A stretch of 64,000 nucleotides of DNA from Gadus chalcogrammus. Its lineage: Eukaryota; Chordata; Actinopteri; Gadiformes; Gadidae. The first letter of the stretch is position 1; each line of letters opens with the position of its first letter. The stretch spans positions 9,750,182 through 9,814,181 of the forward strand of contig NC_079420.1 in NCBI RefSeq assembly GCF_026213295.1. The letters run 5' to 3'. A model generated the notes under the pieces. The model saw nothing but the letters and a program-made list of their open reading frames with translations. It was not told the DNA's origin and searched no databases. Below are positions 53,502-64,000 of the stretch, piece by piece. The position numbers were made by a program, and so were the translations under genes.

Positions 53502-53810
53502 CTCTCTTTGTCCCTCCCTCCCCTGTCTTTGTCCCTCCCTCCCCTCTCTCCCCCCTCTCTCTTTCTCCCCCTCTCTCTCCCTCCCTCCCATCTCTCTCCC
53601 CTCTCTCTCTCCCTTTCTCTCAACCATCTCTCTCCCCTCACTCTCTCTCTCTCCCTCTCTCTTCCTCTCTCCCCTCTCTCTCCACACTCTACCCCTCCCT
53701 CTCTCCCATCTCTCTTTTTTCTCTCTCCCTCCCATCTCTCTACCCCTCTCTCTACTTGCTCTTCCCTTCTCTCTCCCCACCTCTCCCCCTCTCCCTCTCT
53801 CCCTCCCCAG
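53403..53810 (+). promoter_or_regulatory. ~400-nt AG-free pyrimidine tract ending in a 3' splice site
   Basis: (CT)n at about 53430-53500 runs into CT/CCT-rich sequence with no AG until the acceptor at 53809-53810. Several CTCAC/CTCAAC sites could serve as branch points. Confidence 0.75.
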
Positions 53811-53899
53811 GCATGGAACCCGGTGTGCTGGGGAAGTGGCCGCTGCTGCCAACAACGGCGTGTGCGGTGTGGGGGTGGCCTACAACTCTAAGATCGGAG
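53811..53899 (+). CDS. furin: furin exon (catalytic His)
   Basis: This 89-nt exon completes the split Arg codon and encodes [20 protein letters not shown], then GVAYNSKIG, ending after one base of a Gly codon. It contains the catalytic His194 in the HGTRCAGE box and Asn208 and Gly212 of the first calcium site. It aligns without gaps to human furin 194-222. The acceptor follows an AG-free, almost pure pyrimidine stretch starting at about 53403. The donor is GTGGGT. The intron before it is 11.3 kb and the one after it 5.5 kb. Skipping (89 nt) would shift the frame. Confidence 0.95.
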
Positions 53900-54115
53900 G
53901 TGGGTGCCCCCCCCCCCTCTGAGCACAGTGCAGTGTGGTGATGATGGCGTTCATTGTTTCCGTCTCTGCACCTCCACTGTGGCCCACCGCCACCTCGCTC
54001 AGCTTGTCAGCCATGTGACAGAGCAGGAGAATGGGGACATGGAGACACATTGACACAGTGGTAGAATGTTGTTGACGCATCATCATTATACAAATTTCTT
54101 TAGGGACACAGAGAG

Positions 54116-54192
54116 GCAGATAGAGAGAGAGTCAGAGAGAGAGTCAGAGAGAGAAAGAGGGATAGAAAGAAAGAGAGGGCTAGAGAGAAAGG

Positions 54193-54225
<33 letters not shown>

Positions 54226-54230
54226 GGACA
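54116..54230. repeat. GA-rich tract ending in poly-G
   Basis: AGAGAGAGTC duplications, (GA)n at 54193-54213 and a run of about 13 G. Confidence 0.92.
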
Positions 54231-54399
54231 GAGACTCGGTTTGTAGTCTGTTGTTTGTTTTGTTTTTAATTCATACTATATTGTATCTTTCCAGGCTTGC
54301 ACTAATTCATTATCACTTATATTACGATACATGGTTAATCATTGATATATTTTGGAGTCATTAATAATAATAATGTACATTATTACCATTATTATACTG

Positions 54400-54470
54400 T
54401 CGCCTATGTTACTTGGCTTAAAGTGCTTTGGCAATATAAATGTAAACGTATGTTATCCATACCAATGAAG
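54400..54470 (+). mobile_element. Possible LINE 3' end fragment
   Basis: TTAAAGTGCTTTGGCAATAT with a following GTAAACGTATGTTATCCATA and CCAATGAAG resembles the 3' end of a fish LINE (an 'AAAGCGCTTTGGCAATA' type end). Short and diverged. Confidence 0.4.
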
Positions 54471-54952
54471 CCGTGAAGAGTGTTGTATCTGGAGACCAGA
54501 GAGCGAGAGAGAAACACAGAGACCCAGCGAGGAAGATGAGGACGCTGGTGAAACATCGGACAGATCAGTGTTTATTGTGGTTAGAAGAGTTAGCTCATGT
54601 TTGATGTTTAATCGTCCGGAATATTGTTGTTTATGGCATTTGGTCGAGTGAGTGAGTTTGATGTTAAGTCATCCAGATTATTGTGGGTGTAGTTGGCAGT
54701 TGGCTTGTTTTGTGGCAGTATCGTCATGACGATTGTCGGTGCAGAGCCTAATATCCATCGCCGCCCCGGACGCCCCTGCGTTTCTGTCTGGGGTCCCCCC
54801 TGCGTTCTGTCAGGGGTCCCTGTGGTGAGTGGTGGATGAGTCTCAAAGTACAGCCTCCGTTGGGGGCCGTCAGCAGGCTGTCAGGCCCACGGCGGTGGGC
54901 CCACCGTGCCCCGCTGAGGCCGTCACCGTCCATCCACTGATGTTAACCCTAG

Positions 54953-55127
<175 letters not shown>

Positions 55128-55454
55128 GAAAGCATCCTAAAATGCAACACAAAACCTATTTAAAGTGTATATTAAGTAAAAAGTAAGATCATGGCATCAG
55201 ATAACGAGGTAATGTCCGGGATGGGGTTGAGCTAATCTAATACCCCGTAGCTCGGCCATAGAATGACTTGTTTACATAGTCTCTCTCCCGCTCTCATGCC
55301 TCTCTCTCCCCTCATTAGCATTCCTCTCCCGCTCCGCACGTCTCTTTAATAACGCCTCCCGGAACACGCTTTCCAGGGGTCACCTGACTGTAAACACCGG
55401 TGCCTCGGATGCGGCCCCCCCGTGATTACTGTGTACCGGGGTCATAGGGGGCAC

Positions 55455-55569
55455 ACACTTACACACACACACACATACACACACACGCACGAATGCACGC
55501 ACGCACGCATGCCCGTTCGATGCACGCGTGCACGCACACAAAAAACACAGGAACACACACACACAGACA

Positions 55570-55625
<56 letters not shown>

Positions 55626-55651
55626 TATACACACACACAGGCACACAGACA

Positions 55652-55737
<86 letters not shown>
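55455..55737. repeat. (CA)n microsatellites
   Basis: Perfect cores at about 55571-55619 and 55654-55735, with imperfect CA between and before. Confidence 0.96.
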
Positions 55738-55738
<1 letters not shown>

Positions 55739-55764
55739 CAGGAGCCGCTCCCTTCTAGGTGGAG

Positions 55765-56135
55765 GGAGTCATGTGCGCTCCCCGCTGGGCGGAGAGAGTC
55801 ACGTGCGCTTCAGTTTGGGTGCAGGGAGTAACGTGCTCTCTCGTCTGTGTGGAGGGAGTCACCTGCACTCTCGTTTGGGTAGAGGGAGTCACGTGCACAC
55901 AGCTGGGTGGAGAGAGTCACGTGCGCTCTCGTTTGGGTGGAGGAAGACACGTGCGCTGCCGTTTGGGTGGAGGGAGTCACGTGCACTCTCGTTTTTGGGT
56001 GAAGGGAGTTACATCAGACGTGGCTCAAGCGGCTGGGTGGTGGGAGTCACGTGCACTCTCGTTGGGGTGAAGGGAGTCACGTGCGCTCTTGTTTGGACGG
56101 AGAGAGTTACGTGCGCTCCTCGCTGGGTTGAGGGG
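55765..56135. repeat. ~30-bp minisatellite rich in CACGTG
   Basis: About twelve units contain GAGTCACGTGCGCTCTCG followed by TTTGGGTGGAGG. Seven units hold an intact CACGTG E-box core and others have one change. The array directly follows a long CA array and lies in the intron between the last two exons seen. Confidence 0.9.
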
Positions 56136-56400
56136 TGTGTGTGGGAGTGAGGGTGCAGACGAGTGATGATCATAATAACAGTGGTATTAATAATATCCGT
56201 GCAGAACATGCAATGGAGTTGATGAACGACTTTAGTTATTTTATTTTATCCGTCAAAGACAAATGTGAGGCAGCGAGTATAAGATGGCAAACAAGTTGGA
56301 TACACACCTGGGGCTTAGGGGCTTAGACTGGCTGAGGAGTGTATGACAGACTACTGAGACTAGTGTCACTAGTGGTTTGGAGGACTTCACTATCGGACTT

Positions 56401-56646
<246 letters not shown>

Positions 56647-57104
56647 ATGTACCCCTCTCTCATGATGCATGCAAAAGTTTAATCCAATGTTAAAGGAGCC
56701 TAGCAAAGAAAAAGAACAACGAAACGGTTGTGAAGTGGTTTTGCCTTGTGCGTCTCATGTTATCTCTCTGGCTGGGTGATAAATCAGAGTGACTGGGCGG
56801 AGGGAAGCCTGGCCAGCCTGATGGAACAAATGGAATCACATGGATGTTTGGTCTACGGAGGGAAACCGCACGCAATGGGAGTCCTTGTCACGACTTTTGT
56901 TTGTGAAGAGTCAGGTCTTTTTTCACGAGGCCCTTCCTATTGGTGTAGGCAGTCGGGAAGAGCCGAGCCAGTGGAGCGCTCAAAGCATGCGAATCAATAC
57001 CAAGATTTGCACGGCCCAGATACCAGGAAACAGTTGGTGAGCAAGGCAGCCGGGGTGGAGCGACCACTGTTGAAAGCTGAGCGGTCGCGCGGTCAAGCAG
57101 GGGG

Positions 57105-57275
57105 AAGAGGGAGAAGATGGGATGGAGACGGTGGAGGAGGAGGGAGGAGGAGGGGGGGAGGGAGGAGGGAAGGATGAGGAGGGGAGGGAGGAGGTGGTGG
57201 AGGAGGATAAGTGGAGGAGGAGGGAGGTGGAGGAGGAGGAGGAGGAAGATGAGGAGGGGAGAGAGGAGATCAAGG
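57105..57275. repeat. GGA-rich purine tract
   Basis: GGAGGAGG units with few pyrimidines. Confidence 0.9.
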
Positions 57276-57914
57276 GGGTTCTGGGACATTTTGCCGAAGT
57301 CAAATCTCACCTCGACCCTAAATGAACATCATATTGCAATGTCGTGCCTGGGCTGGCAGATAAGAGAGGAACGTTCTCTGGGTGTGAATGTGGGAGCGGA
57401 GGGGTGGAGGCGGGCGGCAGGAAGATGATGATAATCGCTACAACAAGTGATGGCGGAGTGCGCGGTGGGCGTACCCCGTTGCGTATTCATGGGTTCTCAC
57501 ATCCCTCGCTCTCCCTCGTTTCGCAAAACACCTCTTTGCCATCGTTTGCTCTGTGTATCATAAAACAAAATGGATTTGGAATAAATGATTAACCGTGGAT
57601 CGACGCAATATTTTGAAAGCTTTGGAGGAGTGAGAGGAGGGGGAGGGTCTTTAAAGTCGAGGGCCCCCAGTCGGCGGTCTGGAGGAGCTGGTGGTGTGTG
57701 TGTGTGGGGGGGGGGGGGGCGGGTTAGCTGTAATGTAGGCTGTTTGAAGCGGGTTTACTTCACGCCTCTCCTCCATGCTTAGCGTTGGTTGTGCTGATCT
57801 GAGGGTGAGCTCTTCAAAGGCTAAAGGGGTCCACTGATCGAGTGTGATGGAGACTGACTCCTGCTCACTCCTCTCTGCTGGAGGCCCTGCTGGACTCCAG
57901 GCAGAGAGGAGCAG

Positions 57915-58040
57915 GACCACAGCAGGCGGACTACAGCTGGTCTGCAGCAGGTGGACGACAGGTCTGTAGCAGGACTATACAGGGTGGACTACAGCTGGTC
58001 TGTAGAAGGACTACAGCAGGACTACCGCAGGTCTATAGCT
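57915..58040. repeat. Short degenerate tandem repeat
   Basis: GGACTACAGCTGGTCTGTAG and GCAGGACTA blocks recur about five times within 125 bp. Confidence 0.65.
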
Positions 58041-58134
58041 GGTGGACAGGGGGACTCGTGTTACACATGGTTTTGTCAGAGTTCCTTGGCAGGTTTTTCA
58101 GGGTTTGTCCTGCTGCTCTTTTATCATCCCTTCT

Positions 58135-58520
58135 GTCTCTTTCCCCCCTTTTTCTCTCTCGATCTCTCCTGCTCAATCTATCTCCCCCTCCCTTTCTCTC
58201 TCTCGCTCTCGATCTCTCTCTCTCTTTCTCTTTCACCCACTCGTTTTCATTTGGTCTCTGCATCTCCTCGTCCCTATTCATCTCTTGTGGGAACTTCTCT
58301 CCATCTCTGAGCTGTTTCCCTCTCAGCTGTTTCCATCTCTGACGGCTCTCTTTGGCTCTCACGCTCCTCGTCGCTCCCTCTCTCCCCTTTTCTCCTCGGC
58401 ATTCATCTCCCCCTCACTTGTCCTCTCTATGCATATGTCCTACTCGCCCCCTTGTATCCCCCTCCCGTCTTTCTCTATCAACTCCCCTCCCTCCACTCCA
58501 CCTCTCCTCGCCGTCTTGTT
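58135..58520. repeat. CT-rich low-complexity region
   Basis: Short (CT)n runs near 58196-58232 lie in pyrimidine-rich sequence. Confidence 0.8.
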
Positions 58521-58964
58521 CCCATGTCTGGTCAGCTGTAGCCCTGTTCTGGTCCGTGTCCCACTTCATGTCCTGGTCTATGTCCCCCCCGGTCCCCGTG
58601 CGTTAGATCGGGGCCGGCCGATGGCCCTGTGCGGTTTAATGACCCAGCTGTGTTTTTAATACTTGCGAACATAAACGCGGGGGGGGTGTTTTCTGCCGGC
58701 GTTGCGTCGTTGCTGTTAACAGCTTTCCATTAAGACCTGGAACACTAGGTCTGAGTGTTTCTGCTACTGGGTTTATGATGGCTGCAGAAGGACAGGCCTG
58801 CCTCGGGTGGGTTGTTCCTCTCGCCCGGGCGTTCTGTCCTGAGACGCTCCACACTGTACTTTAGTAGATCTTCTTCACGTAGACGTCCCCTGCATTCCCC
58901 ATCCATCGCCATGTGTCTCTTTTACTTGTCGTGCTGTCACTCAACAGAGCCCTGACACCTCTTT

Positions 58965-59267
58965 GTGTGTGGTTTGCTCTGTCTGCTTGTGTGTCTCCCT
59001 CTGCCTCTCATGGCTAGGCCTCTCATGTTTGTGTGTGTGCGTGTGTGTATGGTGTGTATGGGAATTTGTGCTCGTGTGCATGGATGTGTGTGTGACTGTG
59101 TGTGTGTGTGTGTCCGTGTGCCTGTGTCTCTGCCTGTGTGTCTGCGTGTCCGTGTCTCTGCCTGTGTGAGTGTTTGTGTGTGTGCGTGCGTGTGTGTGTG
59201 TGTATGTGTGTGTGCATGTCTCTGCCTGTGTGTATGTCTGTGTATTCGAGTAACATTGCCTTTTTGT

Positions 59268-59270
<3 letters not shown>
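58965..59270. repeat. Imperfect GT-rich array before (TG)43
   Basis: GTGT, GTCT and GTGC units. The perfect array next to the exon is described under the splice region. Confidence 0.9.
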
Positions 59271-59359
<89 letters not shown>

Positions 59360-59369
59360 CCACCACCAG
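59251..59369 (+). promoter_or_regulatory. AG-free 3' splice region with (TG)43 before the last exon seen
   Basis: After AG at 59249-59250 come TAAC (branch-point-like), TTTTTGTCTC, (TG)43 at 59271-59356 and CGTCCACCACCAG. The only pyrimidine tract is about 100 nt from the exon, next to the candidate branch point. Confidence 0.7.
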
Positions 59370-59542
59370 GCGTGCGCATGCTGGACGGGGAGGTGACGGA
59401 CGTGGTGGAGGCCCACTCCCTCAGCCTGAACCCCCAGCACATCCACGTGTACAGCGCCTCCTGGGGGCCCGACGACGACGGCAAGTCGGTGGACGGCCCC
59501 GCCAAGCTGGCCAAGGAGGCCTTCCTGCTGGGCATCACCAAG
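59370..59542 (+). CDS. furin: furin exon (substrate-pocket segment, human residues ~223-280)
   Basis: This 173-nt exon completes the split Gly codon and ends in phase 0. It encodes [16 protein letters not shown], then [17 protein letters not shown] and [18 protein letters not shown]. Glu236, Asp258 and Asp264, the acidic residues that select basic P4 and P1 side chains in furin, are kept. Asp258 also serves a calcium site. GC content is much higher than in the flanking DNA, as is common in fish coding exons. The acceptor CCACCACCAG lies 13 nt after (TG)43, and the donor is GTGGGT. The oxyanion Asn295 and Ser368 would be in later exons outside the window. Confidence 0.95.
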
Positions 59543-59576
59543 GTGGGTCTGGGGGACCCACTGGTGGACCGGTAGA

Positions 59577-60060
59577 CCACTGACTATTGAGACCATTGAC
59601 TGGTATACTGACAGGTACACTGACTGGTACACTTACTGGTAGACTGAGTTCTAGACTGACCGGTACACTGACTGGTAGACTGAGTGCTAGACTGACTGGT
59701 AGACTGACTGGTACACTGACCGGTACACTGACTGGTAGACTGACTGGTAGACTGACTGGTACACTGACTGGTACACTGACTGGTAGACTGAGTGCTAGAC
59801 TGACCGGTACACTGACTGGTAGACTGAGTGCTAGACTGACTGGTAGACTGACCGGTAGACTGGTAGACTGACTGTTAAACTGGCTGGTAGATTGTTAGAA
59901 TGACTGGTAGAGTAGTAAAATGACTGGTAGACTGAATAGTAGAGTGACTGGTAGACTGGTAGACTGACTGGTAGGCTGACTGCTGGACCGACTGGTAGAC
60001 TGGTTGGTAGGCTGACTGGTAGACTGACTTGTAGACTGAATGGAAGGCTGACTTTGCAGA
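59577..60060. repeat. ~12-bp tandem repeat after a furin exon
   Basis: Variants of GACTGGTAGACT and GACTGGTACACT repeat for about 480 bp, starting about 35 bp after the donor at 59543. A longer period appears where GAGTGCTAGACT units recur. Confidence 0.92.
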
Positions 60061-61239
60061 TTGTAGAATAGCCATGGTACAAGCACATCTGCTCATCTGT
60101 GTCTGAAGCATAGACTGTAAAATATTATTTTGTAGCTACTGTGTGGAAAATTCTTTGGCTCATGAACAAATAATCCTTAATCACTTTTCAATTAAACTAA
60201 CTCAATCAGAGCCCCGCAAAATACATGATATGAAGATGAATCAACCGCTGAGATCCTATCTTATCCTATCTGTCTTTGTGTTACGAGATTATGCTGACTC
60301 CTGTGACCTAAAAATGGAGGCAGACCATCCTGCCACTGCCTCCTGCTAACCCCCCCCCTACAGGCCGTCAGAGGAACTGCAGGCTGGCTGCCGTCTCCAC
60401 TGAAGCAGCAGCTGTTGATTCAAAGCCGCTCTTTATAGATTCATCTTCAGAGTCCTTTGTTGATCCTGGGGGAAACTGTTACAGTTCTAGATGCGGCGTC
60501 TGCTCAGAGACGCACAAAAATGGTAGAGAAAGTAGAGAATATAAATAAAAATGAGAAACATAACATATAAAATATATATATATATATATATCTGAAACTG
60601 TAAAAGTGGCTCCAAAGCTGGGATGAACTAGGCCAGAGGAGTGAAGCGGCCAAGATCATCGTCTCACGTCCACGTTCTTCCCATTCGGGGAGCGGGGGGG
60701 AAGGAGAAACAGTTGAACCACCAGATTCTGCACAATGATTCAGCACGTCTCTCGTTAGCGAGGACGTTGGGTCCCTTCATGGGAAATCATTCCCCCTCTA
60801 TCTCTCTCCGCCGTCTCACTCACTGCTATTAATGAAAGAACGTGATTAATCGTTGAAATTTAATGTCACCATTCCTCATGTGCCGACGTGGCACATTAAC
60901 ACTCCAACATTAGCCGACAAAACGTTCACACGCTGGATGTGAAATGGCAGCGAAACAGGAAGAGGGGAGGAAATTGCTGATGCGGAGCGAAGACGCACAG
61001 AGGAACAGGGGGGAGACGGTAATTAGGGTCGGGTGCGTGGAACGGCAGGTTTTTAATAGACAAGATTGATCTGCACGCCTCGTCGCTCGCCGGCGCCGCG
61101 GCCTCGTCTTCGGCGAGCTGGCGGCGAGGGAGGACAAGATGTCCGCCCTATCTGCAGAGCGTGGCGTTCCATCAGACGCACCCACGACTGTGATGTTTTA
61201 TGAACCGCGGATCTGTCGCCGCCTCACTGGAAAACCAGG
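60061..61239. other. Intron after the last exon seen
   Basis: Unique sequence apart from the weak LINE-tail match. The next furin exon, expected to begin GRGGLG-like, was not found. Confidence 0.5.
60420..60600. repeat. Possible LINE tail plus (TA)n
   Basis: AGTCCTTTGTTGATCCTGGG followed by GGAAACTGTTACAGTT resembles the 'TTTATTGATCCC..GGGGAAATT' tails of fish LINEs. A short (TA)n run lies at 60571-60590. Weak assignment. Confidence 0.35.
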
Positions 61240-61510
61240 AAATGAACTGCATTTATATAGCACTTTTCTAACTACTGGCCACTCATTGCACTTTTATGGT
61301 CTGACATTCACCCATTCATCCACCCAATCACACACACCGACGGCTGTGTCAGCCATGCAAGGCGACAGCCAACTCGTCAGGAGCAGTTAGGGGTTAGGCG
61401 TCTTGCTCAGGGACACCTCGATACTTGGGCTATGAGGGAGCCGGGGATCTAACTAGCAACCTTCCGGTTACCAGCCAACCCGCTCTACCTCCTGAGCCAC
61501 ATGCCGCCCT
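61240..61510 (-). mobile_element. Teleost SINE-like repeat, copy 3
   Basis: It starts with GAACTGCATTTATATAGCAC and ends with CTCTACCTCCTGAGCCACAT. On the minus strand this gives an A-box-like TGGCTCAGGAGG and a degenerate B box. It is nearly full length relative to copy 1. The repeat family copy at 61555 follows at once. Confidence 0.75.
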
Positions 61511-61554
61511 GTCCGGAGGAGTCTGGTTCAACTGGTGCACCCTGGTACGCCCAA

Positions 61555-61710
61555 GTACCAGGGTGGTACAGAAAGGATGTTCATAGAACCAAGTGACAAG
61601 CGCTAACAATCGCTAGGTTAATTCATTCCCCGTATACAACAAAGATAGGTAGGATAAGACACTACACAATGCTAAGTACTATTTCTAAGTGCCAGGACGT
61701 ACAACATACA
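61555..61710. repeat. Interspersed repeat family R1, copy 3 (partial)
   Basis: It shares GGTACAGAAAGGATGTTCAT, CCATTCCC..TACAACAAAGAT and CCAGGACGTACAACATACA with the copies at 8770 and 3645. It ends at the start of a short ACCATAGACCAG tandem array. Confidence 0.7.
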
Positions 61711-61734
61711 GATCAAACACAGAACAGACCTAAG

Positions 61735-61862
61735 ACCCCACCATTGACCAGACCATAAACCCTGACCATAGACCAGACCATAGACCAGACCATAGCCCAG
61801 ATGATAGTCCAGACAATAGACCAAACCATAGACCATACCATAGACCCAGCGAGGACCCTTCC
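61735..61862. repeat. Short tandem repeat (ACCATAGACCAG-like)
   Basis: Units such as GACCATAGACCA recur about ten times with changes, adjoining the end of the R1 copy at 61555. Confidence 0.8.
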
Positions 61863-62374
61863 CATGCCTGGCACTTAAAACAAGCCATGAAGAACCGTAA
61901 TAAAGTTCAGATCGATCGTGCAAAGGAAGAGCCAAGGCCCAGAGAGGCGCGTTCGCGTGGCGGCGTGTTCTCGAAGGCAGCAGCCCAGAGGCAGGCTCCT
62001 CAGCCGTCTATAGGAGGCCTATTGATTAGTGTCTGAGGCCGGTATATACAGTAGGGCTTCAAGAGGCCGGCCCGGCACAGATAAAGCTACCCGCTGTGCC
62101 GCTCCCTTCCCCGATGATATTGCCTTGACGGAATTTTTCAGATAACAAATCTAAAGCTAACAGTGTGTACTTGGAGAGCGGGATGAAACGTCGTCCCTCA
62201 AAGAGGTTCATATATTATTTTAGTTTTCACCAGAGGGAATTTTGGAGCGGTTGGGCTAGGATGAGCACAAACACTGAGCCTTTTTACATTTTGGTTCCGT
62301 TTCTGGTCCGTCTGAAATCTGTCGCTGCTCCGTATTGTTTAGTGAAGGCCTGATGGCATTTCATTGCCTCTCAA

Positions 62375-62732
<358 letters not shown>

Positions 62733-62868
62733 AGGAGTGCACCAGGAAGTGGTGTGTTTTTGTGTGATGGTTGCCCTTGGTGATGTAACCTCCACAATTA
62801 CCAGCCACTCACCGCCCGCAGGGCAGCAAGGCTTATGGCTAACACGGTGTGAAGTGCTGTGTAGGCCG

Positions 62869-62870
<2 letters not shown>

Positions 62871-62908
<38 letters not shown>

Positions 62909-62942
62909 ATCTCTCTATCTCTCTCTCTCTCTCTCTCATCCT
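62871..62942. repeat. (CT)n microsatellite
   Basis: Two CT runs around CGATATCTCTCTAT. Confidence 0.94.
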
Positions 62943-62989
62943 CTGTCTTATCAATCCTTTGTTTTTCATAGCGTTGCCCTCTGTAAAGG

Positions 62990-63140
<151 letters not shown>

Positions 63141-64000
63141 CAGAGCCTCTCGTCGCCCCCGTCTCTTTTATTCTGTGAAGTATGCCATCCCACCCTCTGG
63201 TGCCGTGGCGACCAAGCAGAGAACACGTAGCAGTTTAGTATCAGGGCATCGCAAGTGGGACCGGTCCCCACCGCCTCCCCCCTACCCATCCCCTGGCCCC
63301 TACCAACTCCCCCCGCCCCCAACCTCCTAACGGAGTACTCCTCTTTGATCCCCGTCGACGCCCAGCCATCGGTCGTCGTGGCGACCGAACACGGGGCCGC
63401 TAGAAAGAGGAGGAGGATACTTGCGCTTCGGACTTTGAAGTGTCAGCCCCGCATCCCGAATTCCTAATTTCGTCATTCCTCATTTTCGGCGGGTCTTAAG
63501 TACATTCTGTAATTGCGTTCCTTTGAATTGTTATCCGTCTTGAAGGCGGCGCTAATTTGCGAGCGTTCGGAAATACATTGACGGTAATACAGTGATAATT
63601 GACCGGTTAGGAATTTCATGAATACCGGCATCACTCATCCCCTGTTGCTGCGGATCCGCTCCCCCTCTTCCTCAGTGATTGCACTTTAACAATAGACCCA
63701 TGACAGAGTGCCGCTACCGTTTTCAACCTTGTTTAAACTTTACGGCGGCTCCGTTAAGTGCACCCGTCGTGGTCTGTCACCACGACGACTGCTCAGTCGT
63801 CCTGCTTTGAAAACACTGCAGAGCTCCCTAACACAAAAAGGGACAAAGAGGTGAGTAAGTAAAGTCGGAAGATCTGCCATGAAGCAAGTAAAAGTGTTCG
63901 GCGGCGTGTTTGCCAATTACACTGCTGCTGGCACGGTGGCCCGCGGTTGGCCGGGATCGACTGTCCTCTGAACCCAGGGCTCAGAGCCACCGGCCCCCGG
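63141..64000. other. Unique sequence at the right edge
   Basis: No exon recognised. Moderately GC-rich. Confidence 0.5.

Overview
This window is intronic, repeat-dense vertebrate DNA, most likely from a teleost fish. It carries the middle part of one protein-coding gene, furin (a proprotein convertase), on the + strand. Six exons fit together in phase with correct AG/GT borders: 31615-31713, 37221-37316, 41871-41999, 42392-42468, 53811-53899 and 59370-59542. Together they match human furin residues about 60-280: the C-terminal half of the prodomain, the prodomain cleavage site, and the catalytic domain through the Asp and His of the catalytic triad. The exon(s) with the start codon and signal peptide were not found in the first 31.6 kb. 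The exons for the oxyanion Asn, the nucleophilic Ser, the P domain and the transmembrane tail lie beyond the right edge. Everything else is non-coding as far as I can see.

Evidence for a fish: a tRNA-derived SINE of a type common in teleosts (about 4896-5068), three copies of another teleost SINE-like repeat (16576, 52400, 61240), the widespread teleost motif around GCAGACGCTTTTATCCAAAG (3665, and reversed near 21450), LINE 3' ends ending in (TTGAA)-like tails, and several small inverted-repeat DNA transposons. Dinucleotide arrays are extraordinarily long and frequent, with (TG/CA)n often 90-200 bp. Cod-like fishes (gadids) are known for this, but the species assignment is only inference.

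Layout: 1-31614 is upstream (presumably intron) sequence with microsatellites, a 30-bp minisatellite (6990-7650), a hAT-type MITE with a perfect 8-bp target duplication (9744-10113), G-rich and pyrimidine-rich tracts (22.5-23.3 kb and 25.1-25.7 kb) and a local duplication (27.0/29.2 kb). 31615-42468 holds four exons, with hairpins around the second one and a 29-bp minisatellite interrupted by a MITE (37.6-38.6 kb). 42469-53810 is an 11.3-kb intron. 53811-59542 holds two exons separated by a CA array and a 30-bp minisatellite rich in CACGTG. 59543-64000 is the following intron and starts with a 12-bp tandem repeat.

The most interesting signal is at the splice acceptors. Two exons have no ordinary polypyrimidine tract next to the AG. 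Instead (TG)50 and (TG)43 separate the AG from the nearest plausible branch point, leaving AG-free zones of about 120 nt. A third exon follows an AG-free pyrimidine tract of about 400 nt. So three of six acceptors of an essential protease gene sit on unstable dinucleotide arrays. I found no bacterial-type system, CRISPR array, rRNA or functional tRNA gene.
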